A stretch of 43,318 bases of DNA. Source: Hyphomicrobium sp. GTDB lineage: Bacteria > Pseudomonadota > Alphaproteobacteria > Rhizobiales > Hyphomicrobiaceae. The notes beneath the pieces were generated by a model that was given only the letters and a program-made list of their open reading frames with translations, was not told the DNA's origin and searched no databases. This document shows, one piece after another, positions 15,958 through 23,795 of the stretch (its first letter is position 1; every line of letters starts with the position of its first letter). Location of the stretch: the NCBI RefSeq assembly GCF_020852195.1, contig NZ_JADZBI010000043.1:1-43318 (forward strand), in the 5' to 3' direction. The position numbers and the translations under genes are program-made.

Positions 15958-16949
15958 TGCGGTCCGCCTTGCGTTGCCGCTATGACGGACTCGACAACGC
16001 GGCTCGTCGCCAACGCGCTTTCGATCGGACTCAATACGGCCCCTCCGGTCTCAACAGCGTCGGCCAAATCATCGTAGGCACGCCAAAGCGATCTGCCCAA
16101 ATCAGTCGCGATGGTTTCGGAATGGTCGACGGCCAATTCACCCGCGCCGGTCGTTGTCCGGCTGTCGATCCTCGGAACGCGGGTCATCTTCATCGTCTCC
16201 TGCCAAAGAAGGATGCGGCCGCGCGTTCCCCAAAGATCGAGCCCATTTTCGCGATAGGATGCAAAGTCAACCGGCATGCCGAACACAGGCTTACCGGTTG
16301 ACGTTATCAGTGCGAACGTCGCCTCGACATCCCCCGGCAGCGGCCCACGACTGGCAACGCTCCGGCCAATCGGCACAATCTCTGCTATCTCTCCGAGCAG
16401 TTGCCGGACGAGGTCGATCATGTGCGTGCCGTTGTTACGGAGCCCATTGCCATAAACCAGGGTTGCACCTTGGATATCGCCTAGATCCCAGTTCAGTCCG
16501 GCTGCGAGCGCGTTCATCTCGGAACAGAAGCGCCGAAGCAGGTTCACCTGCACGACGATGCCGCGTTCCCGACATGTACTGGCAAACCGCTCCGCCTCAT
16601 CTAGGCTGTTGCCAAGCGGCTTCTCGACGAGCACGGCCTTGAGGTTAGGCAGGGCAGCCAGCCAATCCAGCCTCGCCGCAGGTGGAATCGCGAGCACGAC
16701 GCAATCATAGCCATCCGCGCTATCGATCTCTCCAGGTGAGGAGAACACTTTGACGCCGTGGTGCTGTGCGACGCGCTCGCCGGCTGTCCTGTCGATATCG
16801 ACGACCGCATCCCAGACGTATCCCGAGTGCTTTGAAAGCACCGACGCATGAGACGGATACTCGAACGTCTCAAGCAGCTTCGGATCCTGGCCGTATCCGA
16901 ACGCCATCTGTCCGGCGCCGACAAGCAATGTCCTAAGCGGACGGGTCAA
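15954..16949 (-). CDS. Gfo/Idh/MocA-family oxidoreductase (second copy)
   Basis: This 331-aa NAD(P)-dependent dehydrogenase begins RPLRTLLVGAGQMAFGYGQD (GxGxxxxG), then YVWDAVVDIDRTAGER, DCVVLAIPPAARLDWL, the catalytic AVLVEKPLGNSLDEA, and NLLRRFCSEMNALAAG. NGLRNNGTHMIDLVRQLLGE carries the conserved G-x-x-x-H-x-x-D of the C-terminal domain. It is only distantly like the protein from 9173-10267. It is coupled by TTGA to the SpsF-like gene and lies after a DegT aminotransferase; oxidation followed by transamination is a common route to amino sugars, so these three genes probably share one pathway. Confidence 0.85.
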   Translation of the reverse strand: MTRPLRTLLVGAGQMAFGYGQDPKLLETFEYPSHASVLSKHSGYVWDAVVDIDRTAGERVAQHHGVKVFSSPGEIDSADGYDCVVLAIPPAARLDWLAALPNLKAVLVEKPLGNSLDEAERFASTCRERGIVVQVNLLRRFCSEMNALAAGLNWDLGDIQGATLVYGNGLRNNGTHMIDLVRQLLGEIAEIVPIGRSVASRGPLPGDVEATFALITSTGKPVFGMPVDFASYRENGLDLWGTRGRILLWQETMKMTRVPRIDSRTTTGAGELAVDHSETIATDLGRSLWRAYDDLADAVETGGAVLSPIESALATSRVVESVIAATQGGPH

Positions 16950-17707
16950 CGGGGCGCCTTCTCTTCGCAGCCGGCATTGAGAGCAGCGATTTCGGGATGG
17001 TCGCGCAACAGACGCGTTATAGCCTCAAGGCCGAAGACCGAGCCGTGCTTCGGGAGCAGATGCTCGTAGATTCGCCGGATGCATTCGAGATCTTCCGGAT
17101 AATCGAGCTGCAAGCGTTGCCGCGGCATACGGCAACTCGCAGGGGCGACAAGGTTGAGCAGTCGATAGATTTCCGGGTTTTCGTAGAAATAGAGGGACAC
17201 GTGTTCGCGAACAGCGGGGTCGTCGATGCGCCTCTCGACATCCTCAAGAAGCGAGAATGCGTAGACCTGCACATCCGTGCCCTGAGGATAGGATGACGGC
17301 TGCACGACATTGGCAACCACGTCGGCTCGGTTCGCGTGATAGGTCTCAACAGCGAGCTCGATAACTTCGGGGCAGATCAGCGGACAGTCGCCGGTAATTT
17401 CAACAACGATATCCGTCTCCGTTGAGCGGTGCGCTTCGACAACGCGCTGGAGGACATCGTCCTCGCTTCCACGCCAAACCCTCACACCTTCGCTATTGGC
17501 CCAGTCGCAAAGTACATCATCACCGAAATACGTGCTTGTAGCCAGCACGATATCGTCGACGTTAGGAACAGCTCTCAAACGTTCGAGCAGGCGCGAGAGC
17601 GCCGGCACTCCGCTGATATCCATCAACACTTTTCCGGGCAAACGAGACGAGCCCATCCTGGCCTCGATGCTCGCGACCACGCGAGGCCTCTCACCGACTC
17701 TGCTCAC
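16946..17707 (-). CDS. SpsF-type cytidylyltransferase-like protein (copy 1)
   Basis: This 253-aa protein has the nucleotidyltransferase start VVASIEARMGSSRLPGKVLM, then PNVDDIVLATST, WRGSEDDVLQRVVEAH, IVVEITGDCPLICPEV (metal-binding Asp), and QRLQLDYPEDLECIRRIYEH. This matches the SpsF family, related to CMP-sugar synthetases and often found in flagellin-glycan and spore-polysaccharide loci. It may activate a sugar acid with CTP. A second SpsF-like protein is encoded at 23028-23795, with only moderate similarity, so they probably have different substrates. The GTG start at 17707 overlaps the DegT gene's TGA. Confidence 0.85.
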   Translation of the reverse strand: MSRVGERPRVVASIEARMGSSRLPGKVLMDISGVPALSRLLERLRAVPNVDDIVLATSTYFGDDVLCDWANSEGVRVWRGSEDDVLQRVVEAHRSTETDIVVEITGDCPLICPEVIELAVETYHANRADVVANVVQPSSYPQGTDVQVYAFSLLEDVERRIDDPAVREHVSLYFYENPEIYRLLNLVAPASCRMPRQRLQLDYPEDLECIRRIYEHLLPKHGSVFGLEAITRLLRDHPEIAALNAGCEEKAPR

Positions 17708-18984
17708 GCCGCTCTCTCGAAGGTTTGCAACGCACCGAGATTCGTAATCACCTTCGAAAAGGCGTCGCCCATCTGCTGCAGTTGCGCAGATGCCGGAGAA
17801 AATCCGCAGATCTCGTAGGCGATCAGCGTGTCCTCGTGCATACGCTCGACAATCGGGCAGACAACATCGTCATACCGACGATTTGTGAGCGCGAATGGGA
17901 AGCCGTCACGCCCAATACCCAGTCGATGACGGAATGCCGGCAGGCGGTAAAGCGGGGCGACGTATCCCTCCATAACCGGCACCCCCTCGGCAAACAACGC
18001 TTTGACGAACGTAGATCGGCTTATGCCCAAGTCGGCCGGGCTTACAAGCAGAGGCCAGACGTAGTACACATGCCTGCATTGCGACCGGACAATCGGAGCG
18101 CGAAGCCCAGGCAGGCCAGCGACGGCCTTGCTCAGTTGTTCCGCTATCACAATGCGGTCTGCAACGATGTCCCGGCCTTTCTCGAGCTGCGCAATCCCGA
18201 CGGCTGCCGTGAGCTCGGACATCCGAAGATTGAGCCCGATGGTGTTGACGATGTCGCTCAAGCCCGCCGCGGTAACAACATTCTCGCCATGATTGCGAAT
18301 TGCACGCATCTTCATCGCCAGGACATCGTCATCGGTCGTGCACACGCCACCTTCACCAGCCTGTATATGTTTGTGCACGTTCAGGCTGAATACGCCGATA
18401 TGGCCGATCGTGCCGGCATAGCAGCCGTTTTCCTCGGCGAACGGACCCTGAGCATTGTCCTCGACGAGAAAAAGATGATGACGGTCCGCCAGCTTGCGAA
18501 GTTCCGCCAATTGTGCTGGATGCCCAAACAGATTGGTTGCGAATATGGCCTTGGTGCGCGGCCCGATGGCCTCTTCGACCTTCGCGGGATCCAGGCAGAA
18601 CGTATCGGCCTCGATATCCACGAATACCGGAATGCCTCCATAGAAGAGAGGCGCGATGGCAGTGGCCGACATGGTGTAGGGCGGAACGATCACTTCGTCG
18701 CCGGGCGACAGACCGATGGCTCCGGCCGCTGCGAGCAAGCCCGTCGTGTTCGAGTTCACGCTGACCGAATGTTTGACACCAAACGCTGCGGACCATTCCG
18801 CCTCGAACCTCTGAATGAACGGGCCGCCAAAAAACTCGGGGCTCCAGGAACCGTAGAAACCCGACAGCAGTCCACCATCGAGAACCTCGTTGACGAGGAC
18901 ACGCTCACGATCGCCGATGGTTCGGAAAGGAGGCAGGGGTCCACGGACACAAGGCGAGCCGCCGAGAAGCGCAAGCGTTGACAT
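17704..18984 (-). CDS. DegT/DnrJ/EryC1/StrS-family sugar aminotransferase
   Basis: This PLP-dependent enzyme of 426 aa probably adds an amino group to a keto-sugar. It shows ALLGGSPCVRGPLPPF at the start, VSVNSNTTGLLAAAGAIGL, EVIVPPYTMSATAIAPLF, LVEDNAQGPFAEENGCYAG (PLP-ring Asp) and the lysine of SLNVHKHIQAGEGG near residue 204. The C-terminal part has HVYYVWPLLVSPADLG and FPFALTNRRYDDVVCPI. It is longer than PseC (24721-25944) and of a different branch. The ATG start at 18984 is 9 bases after pseI. Together with the SpsF-like and Gfo/Idh genes it appears to form a separate sugar module; its exact substrate is unknown. Confidence 0.88.
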   Translation of the reverse strand: MSTLALLGGSPCVRGPLPPFRTIGDRERVLVNEVLDGGLLSGFYGSWSPEFFGGPFIQRFEAEWSAAFGVKHSVSVNSNTTGLLAAAGAIGLSPGDEVIVPPYTMSATAIAPLFYGGIPVFVDIEADTFCLDPAKVEEAIGPRTKAIFATNLFGHPAQLAELRKLADRHHLFLVEDNAQGPFAEENGCYAGTIGHIGVFSLNVHKHIQAGEGGVCTTDDDVLAMKMRAIRNHGENVVTAAGLSDIVNTIGLNLRMSELTAAVGIAQLEKGRDIVADRIVIAEQLSKAVAGLPGLRAPIVRSQCRHVYYVWPLLVSPADLGISRSTFVKALFAEGVPVMEGYVAPLYRLPAFRHRLGIGRDGFPFALTNRRYDDVVCPIVERMHEDTLIAYEICGFSPASAQLQQMGDAFSKVITNLGALQTFERAA

Positions 18985-18993
18985 GCAACAGCC

Positions 18994-20046
18994 TTAGCGA
19001 ATGAGGTCCAGGGAAAGTGGGGTTCCGCGTCTGATCTCGCGTGCAGCCCGCCTTCCGAGCAGGTCCGGCAGCATCTTGGGAGGAAGACCGTAGCCGGGGC
19101 GGATGCTCCTAACGTTCCGCGTTGTCAGAACCTCGCCTGCAGCAATATCGCTGACGGCGTAGAGTGATCTGCGAAACACTAGACTATCCCGCTCTGATGG
19201 CTCTCGCGCATAGGATGCCTGTCCGAGCGCAGAATGCGCGATCCGGGCCTCCTTAACGAAACGCTCGAGCTCGTGCGGTTCGAGCGAGAAGGCAGCATCC
19301 GGACCCCCTTCGGCGCGCCGAAGCGTAACATGCTTCTCGATAATCGCCGCGCCAGCCCCAATCGCGGTCGTTGCAACCACAGTTCCAAGCGTGTGATCCG
19401 AGAGCCCGGTCACCACATCAAACGCGGAAGCAAGATGAGAAATTGTCTTTAGGTTCATGTCCTCAGGAGGAGCTGGATAGGCGCTTACACAGTGCAACAG
19501 CGCCAGCTCAGAACAGCCAGCCTCTCGCGCCGCATCAACTGCTTCTGCGATCTCCGCAAAGTCTGCAAGACCGGTTGACATAATAATCGGCCTGCGCGTC
19601 GCCGCCACACGGCGAATCAATGGCAAATCGACCACTTCGAATGATGCGATTTTATATGCGGGCGCACCAAGATCCTCGAGAAAGTCCACGGCAGTAGAAT
19701 CGAAAGGCGTGGAGAAAACCGTGATGCCGAGCTCACGGCCCTTGGCAAAGAGGGCCTCATGCCACTCCCAGGGTGTATGAGCCTCCCGATAAAGATCATA
19801 GAGCTTACGTCCACCCCACAATCCACCCTTGACCAGAAACTCCGGTCCATCATGGTCGATGGTGATGGTGTCCGCTGTATAGGTCTGCAGCTTAACCGCG
19901 TCGACACACGCTTCTTTGGCGGCCTGGATCAGTCGCAGAGCGCAATCGATGTTACCATTGTGATTTCCGGAGAGTTCCGCAATGACGTAGGGCGCATTCC
20001 CACCACCAATCCTGCGACCGGCTATCTCAATGGTCGGACGCATCAT
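18994..20046 (-). CDS. pseI: Pseudaminic acid synthase
   Basis: PseI condenses phosphoenolpyruvate with 6-deoxy-AltdiNAc to give pseudaminic acid. The 350-aa protein has the NeuB-fold landmarks YVIAELSGNHNGNIDCALRL, AVKLQTYTADTITID, FSTPFDSTAVDFLEDLGAPA, YKIASFEVVDLPLI, LLHCVSAYPAPPEDMNL, VTGLSDHTLGTVVA and IIEKHVTLRRAEGGPDAAFS (the PseI-type DxAFSLEPHE), then a C-terminal SAF domain at about 290-350 (RRSLYAVSDIAAGEVLTTRN). All metal- and substrate-binding blocks look intact. The ATG at 20046 overlaps the formyltransferase stop (ATGATGA). It is placed next to pseG and a formyltransferase, as in other pseudaminate loci. Confidence 0.95.
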   Translation of the reverse strand: MMRPTIEIAGRRIGGGNAPYVIAELSGNHNGNIDCALRLIQAAKEACVDAVKLQTYTADTITIDHDGPEFLVKGGLWGGRKLYDLYREAHTPWEWHEALFAKGRELGITVFSTPFDSTAVDFLEDLGAPAYKIASFEVVDLPLIRRVAATRRPIIMSTGLADFAEIAEAVDAAREAGCSELALLHCVSAYPAPPEDMNLKTISHLASAFDVVTGLSDHTLGTVVATTAIGAGAAIIEKHVTLRRAEGGPDAAFSLEPHELERFVKEARIAHSALGQASYAREPSERDSLVFRRSLYAVSDIAAGEVLTTRNVRSIRPGYGLPPKMLPDLLGRRAAREIRRGTPLSLDLIR

Positions 20047-20723
20047 GACTCCTCTTGGATCTTCTGCTTTTCGATACGCAGCGTGTAGAGATGGCCGCGT
20101 AGCTCAAAAAATGCAGGATACCGATCATTATCTACGACCCGCAGGAGATTGAACTGAACCGCTAACGACTTGTGCGGATCAAGCCTGCTGTCTTCCGCCC
20201 GTCGCCGAGCGTAAGTCGTTACGATACCTTTCTGCTCTTCACCCTCCGGCGGCAACTCGGCCGCGAGATAGCGCTCGCAAAGCGCTATATGTATATCCCC
20301 CAACGGGGCCCGCAGCTCGTCATTCAACTCGTGCCCCTCGTAACTGACCCAAGCTTTCGCGACCACCGGTCCCGAATCAACCCCGAGCGCCGCTTCTAGA
20401 AGACAAACGGGAATCTGGTCCTTGCCTTCGAGGATCTGCCACGTCATAGGCGAGAACCCCCGCCCTTCCGGCAAGTCGCTCGCGTGCACAATGAGGTTCT
20501 TGTGGTTGCGAGCAAGCGTCTCTGGTTTAGCGATTTTCGTGCAACCAAGGAAAAAGGCGACCCCACCCGAAGCGATATCGGCGTGTGTACGTACGAGCCG
20601 CGCATCGTCACCAGCAGACGAGACTCTTGCAACCAGACGCTCCGCGAAAGGCAACACCCAACTATCATTATCGACCACCACGCTTACAACGCGCGGCTTG
20701 CGCCACCAAGCCGTGTCCATCAC
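20043..20723 (-). CDS. Formyltransferase-family enzyme of the pseudaminate locus
   Basis: This 226-aa protein carries the formyl-transferase core NLIVHASDLPEGRGFSPMTW (the H-x-SDLP motif) and LGVDSGPVVAKAW (the catalytic Asp in the D-S/T-G-P motif), followed by ELNDELRAPLGD. It is shorter than methionyl-tRNA formyltransferase and lacks the C-terminal tRNA-binding domain. It probably moves a formyl group from N10-formyl-tetrahydrofolate to an amino sugar; between pseG and pseI this would be an AltNAc-type intermediate or pseudaminate. Start: GTG at 20723 overlaps the pseG stop, and an ATG at 20720 is equally possible. Whether it and PseH act on the same amine is unknown. Confidence 0.82.
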   Translation of the reverse strand: MMDTAWWRKPRVVSVVVDNDSWVLPFAERLVARVSSAGDDARLVRTHADIASGGVAFFLGCTKIAKPETLARNHKNLIVHASDLPEGRGFSPMTWQILEGKDQIPVCLLEAALGVDSGPVVAKAWVSYEGHELNDELRAPLGDIHIALCERYLAAELPPEGEEQKGIVTTYARRRAEDSRLDPHKSLAVQFNLLRVVDNDRYPAFFELRGHLYTLRIEKQKIQEES

Positions 20724-21727
20724 ACTATTACCGCATCAATGATCCGGTCAGCTCCTAAGCCATCCACAAGGCGGAGAGCATTCTCCCGCATTGTCTCCCG
20801 CAACTCTGGGCTATCAAGAAGGCGACGAATCTCTGAAGCAAGGAGTTTGGGAGCGCAGTCGGCCACAGCTCCGAGATAAAGCGCAGCTCCTGCGCGGGCG
20901 ATCGTGTTGGCAATCGAAACCTGGTTCTCGGCCGTCGACAAAATGATCGAGGGCACGCCGAGAAAGCAGCGCTCCCACGCCGCCACGCCAGCAGCTCCTA
21001 CACCGATGCTACTAGCTGCCATCGCACCGCCGATATCGGCAGTGTCGACAAATAGGCGGACATTCGGCCGATTGCGAAGGCTCGCCACAATCGGATTGGC
21101 ACCGCTCGTTGCGACGCTCAATGCAGGGGGCGGAGAGAGTTCCCCGAAAGCATCAAGTGCTAACTGCGTTCCACCACCGCTATCGCTCGCACCAAACGAG
21201 ACAAAGATCGCGTGTTCGGCGCCGTTTGTCACCTTCGCCAGACGGGATCGGTGTATCTTAATATCGGCGCGAATACAGACGTAGTCGGGACCGAACAGGC
21301 GGATACATCCGTCTGGCACGAGTCCCTTATACTTCTGCGAATCTCTATCTTGGGACGCATCAAGCAACCAATCGCAATCATGCTCTCGCGTTTCGATATC
21401 GTCGACCACCAGGATACGACCGCCCAAGTCTCGCAGCACCGCTTCATACTCGCGGTCGAGCTCGTACGAGTCGATCACGACGATATCCACTGCACCCAGG
21501 ACCATCTTGATCTGTGCGACCTGATGCAGGATGTCTTCAGAAGCTTCCAGGACGATGAAGTCGCGAAAGCTGCCGATGGGAACATAACGCACAGTTTCGG
21601 GTTTCACCAAGAATGCAACCGTCCAACCACGGTCATGGAATCTTTCTGCCAATGCAACTGAACGCATCACATGCCCGCCGCCAATCGTCGGGCTGGCATC
21701 GCAACGGAATATCGCGTTCCCTTGCAT
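20720..21727 (-). CDS. pseG: UDP-2,4-diacetamido-2,4,6-trideoxy-beta-L-altropyranose hydrolase
   Basis: PseG removes UDP from the pseudaminate precursor. The 335-aa protein has the hallmark N-terminus IFRCDASPTIGGGHVMRSVA with the catalytic His at residue 19, VDIVVIDSYELDREYEAVL, ILVVDDIETREHDCDWLLDA, LFGPDYVCIRAD and HAIFVSFGASDSGGGTQLAL, then the MurG-like donor site IGVGAAGVAAWERCFLGVPS and VSIANTIARAGAALYLG. Length and motif order are normal for the family. The ATG start at 21727 is 6 bases after the class III aminotransferase. It overlaps the formyltransferase start, so the two are translationally coupled. Confidence 0.95.
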   Translation of the reverse strand: MQGNAIFRCDASPTIGGGHVMRSVALAERFHDRGWTVAFLVKPETVRYVPIGSFRDFIVLEASEDILHQVAQIKMVLGAVDIVVIDSYELDREYEAVLRDLGGRILVVDDIETREHDCDWLLDASQDRDSQKYKGLVPDGCIRLFGPDYVCIRADIKIHRSRLAKVTNGAEHAIFVSFGASDSGGGTQLALDAFGELSPPPALSVATSGANPIVASLRNRPNVRLFVDTADIGGAMAASSIGVGAAGVAAWERCFLGVPSIILSTAENQVSIANTIARAGAALYLGAVADCAPKLLASEIRRLLDSPELRETMRENALRLVDGLGADRIIDAVIV

Positions 21728-21733
21728 CGTCGC

Positions 21734-23023
21734 TCAGCGCACCTTGAACAGAGGAACCAGCGGTTCACACTCGAGAAGTTTGCGAAGCGCACCGTCATGC
21801 GCAGCCCGTCGCAGGAGGGGCAGCACGTCATCGTAGACGGTGAGAACTCGCGCAACGTCGTCCTCGCTATGCGAGTAGCTCATATTGTGCGTTCCCAACG
21901 TGAGCACGCCCCGCGCGAAGAACTCCTGAAGCATGAGAGTCTTGAGTTCAAAGGCACTTGCCGTTGGGGCATCGGAAAACAAGAAGAATGACCAAGTGGG
22001 ATCCCCCGCGAGCCGGCAGAAGTCTCCAGCGTCATGCTTGTCGACAAGAACCTGCAGACCGGCTTTGAGCGCTTCCCCATGACGCCGCATTGTCAAGACG
22101 ACGGGCTGCCTTTTCACCTTGTCCAGAGCGGCGGAGGCAGCGGCAAGTGAGATCGTCTCGCCACCCATCGTGAAAGAGAAGAAGACCTCCTCCATCTCCA
22201 TCATCAGATCGGCGCGCCCGCAGACCGCCGATAGCGGGAACCCGTTTGCCAAACCCTTTCCGAGCGTGGTCAGGTCGGGAGTAACGCCGAAAAGCTCCTG
22301 CGCGCCACCATTCGCATAGCGAAACCCCGTGATCGTCTCATCAAAGACCAGCACGATATTCTCTCGGGTGGCGAGTTCTCTCAACGCTTCGAGATAGCCG
22401 GGCTTGGGCGGATCTACGTTCATCGGCTCAAGAATGATGCCCGCGACTTGCCCTTTCAATTGGGCAAGCATTGCCTCCAATGCGGGGAGATCGTTGTAAG
22501 GAAACTTGTGCGTCAGCGCGCTTACCGCCGCCGGAACGCCTCTATCTCTGGTCGTCGAACCGATGTACCAATCCTGCCAGCCGTGATAGCCGCAGACTAG
22601 GATATGATCGCGACCGGTGGCAGCGCGAGCAACACGCACGGCACCTGCCGTCGCATCGGATCCGTTCTTTCCAAAACGAACCATTTCGGCGGACGGAACC
22701 AGATCGACGATCTTTTCGGCGACAGTCGCCTCGAGCTCATGACTGAGCGAGAAGATCGACCCTCGGCCCAATTGCTCCGCGACAGCAGCATCTACATCAG
22801 GATCGCAGTAACCGAGCGTTACTGAACACAGGGCGTTGATGAAGTCGACATATTCGTTGCCATCAACGTCCCAGAGCTTCGATCCGGCGGCGCGCTCGAC
22901 AAAATAAGGCGACACGCCCAAGGGAAACTGCGTGATGCTCTTGGAGAACGTCTGGGCGCCCAACGGCACAGTGCGCCAAGCGCGGCGAAGCATTTCCTCG
23001 GAATTGCGATAGCGTAGGGACAT
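21734..23023 (-). CDS. Class III aminotransferase (glutamate-1-semialdehyde aminomutase-like)
   Basis: This 429-aa PLP enzyme starts MSLRYRNSEEMLRRAWRTVP and shows PYFVERAAGSKLWDVDGNEY, VRFGKNGSDATAGAVRVARA, ILVCGYHGWQDWYIG, IVLVFDETITGFRYANGGAQ and the PLP lysine in TTLGKGLANGFPLSAV near residue 255. The sequence is HemL-like, but the context, between an SpsF-like gene and pseG, argues for sugar modification rather than tetrapyrrole synthesis. It may transaminate or isomerise an amino sugar made by the aldo/keto reductase. The ATG at 23023 follows the upstream stop by four bases; a GTG at 23026 is also possible, and the open frame to 23272 overlaps the upstream gene. Confidence 0.85.
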   Translation of the reverse strand: MSLRYRNSEEMLRRAWRTVPLGAQTFSKSITQFPLGVSPYFVERAAGSKLWDVDGNEYVDFINALCSVTLGYCDPDVDAAVAEQLGRGSIFSLSHELEATVAEKIVDLVPSAEMVRFGKNGSDATAGAVRVARAATGRDHILVCGYHGWQDWYIGSTTRDRGVPAAVSALTHKFPYNDLPALEAMLAQLKGQVAGIILEPMNVDPPKPGYLEALRELATRENIVLVFDETITGFRYANGGAQELFGVTPDLTTLGKGLANGFPLSAVCGRADLMMEMEEVFFSFTMGGETISLAAASAALDKVKRQPVVLTMRRHGEALKAGLQVLVDKHDAGDFCRLAGDPTWSFFLFSDAPTASAFELKTLMLQEFFARGVLTLGTHNMSYSHSEDDVARVLTVYDDVLPLLRRAAHDGALRKLLECEPLVPLFKVR

Positions 23024-23027
23024 CACG

Positions 23028-23795
23028 TCAATCCCGCGTCTGCTCTCTCTCAAGAGAGCACGCAAGGCCCTCGTTCCGAGCAATACCGGAATTGATCCGC
23101 GCAAGCTCCGGCTCCCTCTCGAGTAGCCGAAGAACATCGCGAAACCCGAATTGCGGGTTTGCAGGATAGAGCTTCGAATACACGGCTCGAACGAAGTCCA
23201 GGTCGGCCGGCTCATCGACAGTCCAGCGCAAATGCCCAAGATCCTCGAGCACAGGAAAATGGCAAACTCCAAATCGGTCAGGACGCCTGTAGAGGAACTG
23301 GGTGACGTGCTCGCGCTCGAAGAGCTTCGTGGCCTCCTCTGCCGCCGTTAGCAACGCACTGGACCGGATGACCTCGACATCGAGCCCATCGGGCATGCGG
23401 CTCTCGACAGAGTTGGTCGTGATGGCGGATCCTCCAAGAAGGTGATAGGCGACGACAGCGTCGACGACATCGGGATCGGCAAGCGGGCAATCGGCAGTCA
23501 GACGAACGACATGTTCCGACGGAAATGTGCGCATAGCTTCGGTAAAGCGCCCCAGAACGTCATCGAGTGCACCGCGGACAACATCCTGTGCCCGCGCCAC
23601 GAGCAACCCGACCAACTCGTCGTCGGAGGGGTCGTCGCTCGTCGCCACAACCAAGCGATCCACAAGGCGCGTCCTGCCGAGCCGGTCAAGCTGCTGGACG
23701 ATCATTGGAACGCCAATCAGGTCTTTCAGCACCTTGCCCGGCAGGCGGCTGGACGATGTGCGTGCCTGCACAATCGCGACAACGCGATCTGTCAT
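23028..23795 (-). CDS. SpsF-type cytidylyltransferase-like protein (copy 2)
   Basis: This 255-aa nucleotidyltransferase starts TDRVVAIVQARTSSSRLPGK and continues VDRLVVATSDDPSDDELVGL, RGALDDVLGRFTEAM, VRLTADCPLADPDVVDAVVA and LRWTVDEPADLDFVRAVYSK, the standard SpsF pattern with the metal-binding Asp in the ADCPL block. It forms a gene trio with an aldo/keto reductase upstream and a class III aminotransferase downstream, inserted between pseC and pseG. It may be the CMP-activating enzyme for pseudaminate (a PseF equivalent) or may serve a different sugar. The ATG at 23795 overlaps the upstream stop as TGATG; a TTG at 23798 is less likely. Confidence 0.83.
   Translation of the reverse strand: MTDRVVAIVQARTSSSRLPGKVLKDLIGVPMIVQQLDRLGRTRLVDRLVVATSDDPSDDELVGLLVARAQDVVRGALDDVLGRFTEAMRTFPSEHVVRLTADCPLADPDVVDAVVAYHLLGGSAITTNSVESRMPDGLDVEVIRSSALLTAAEEATKLFEREHVTQFLYRRPDRFGVCHFPVLEDLGHLRWTVDEPADLDFVRAVYSKLYPANPQFGFRDVLRLLEREPELARINSGIARNEGLACSLEREQTRD

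Noticed and set aside
17725..18981. Plus-strand open frame of over 400 codons opposite the DegT gene
   Set aside because: The minus strand has the full aminotransferase motif set; the plus frame has none.
21734..23023. hemL (glutamate-1-semialdehyde aminomutase for tetrapyrroles)
   Set aside because: The sequence is of the right class, but the context is wholly sugar biosynthesis and the gene is coupled to SpsF-like and pseG genes.
16946..23795. The SpsF-like genes as spore-coat genes
   Set aside because: The name reflects the family's first member; nothing else here suggests sporulation, and the genes lie in a glycan locus.
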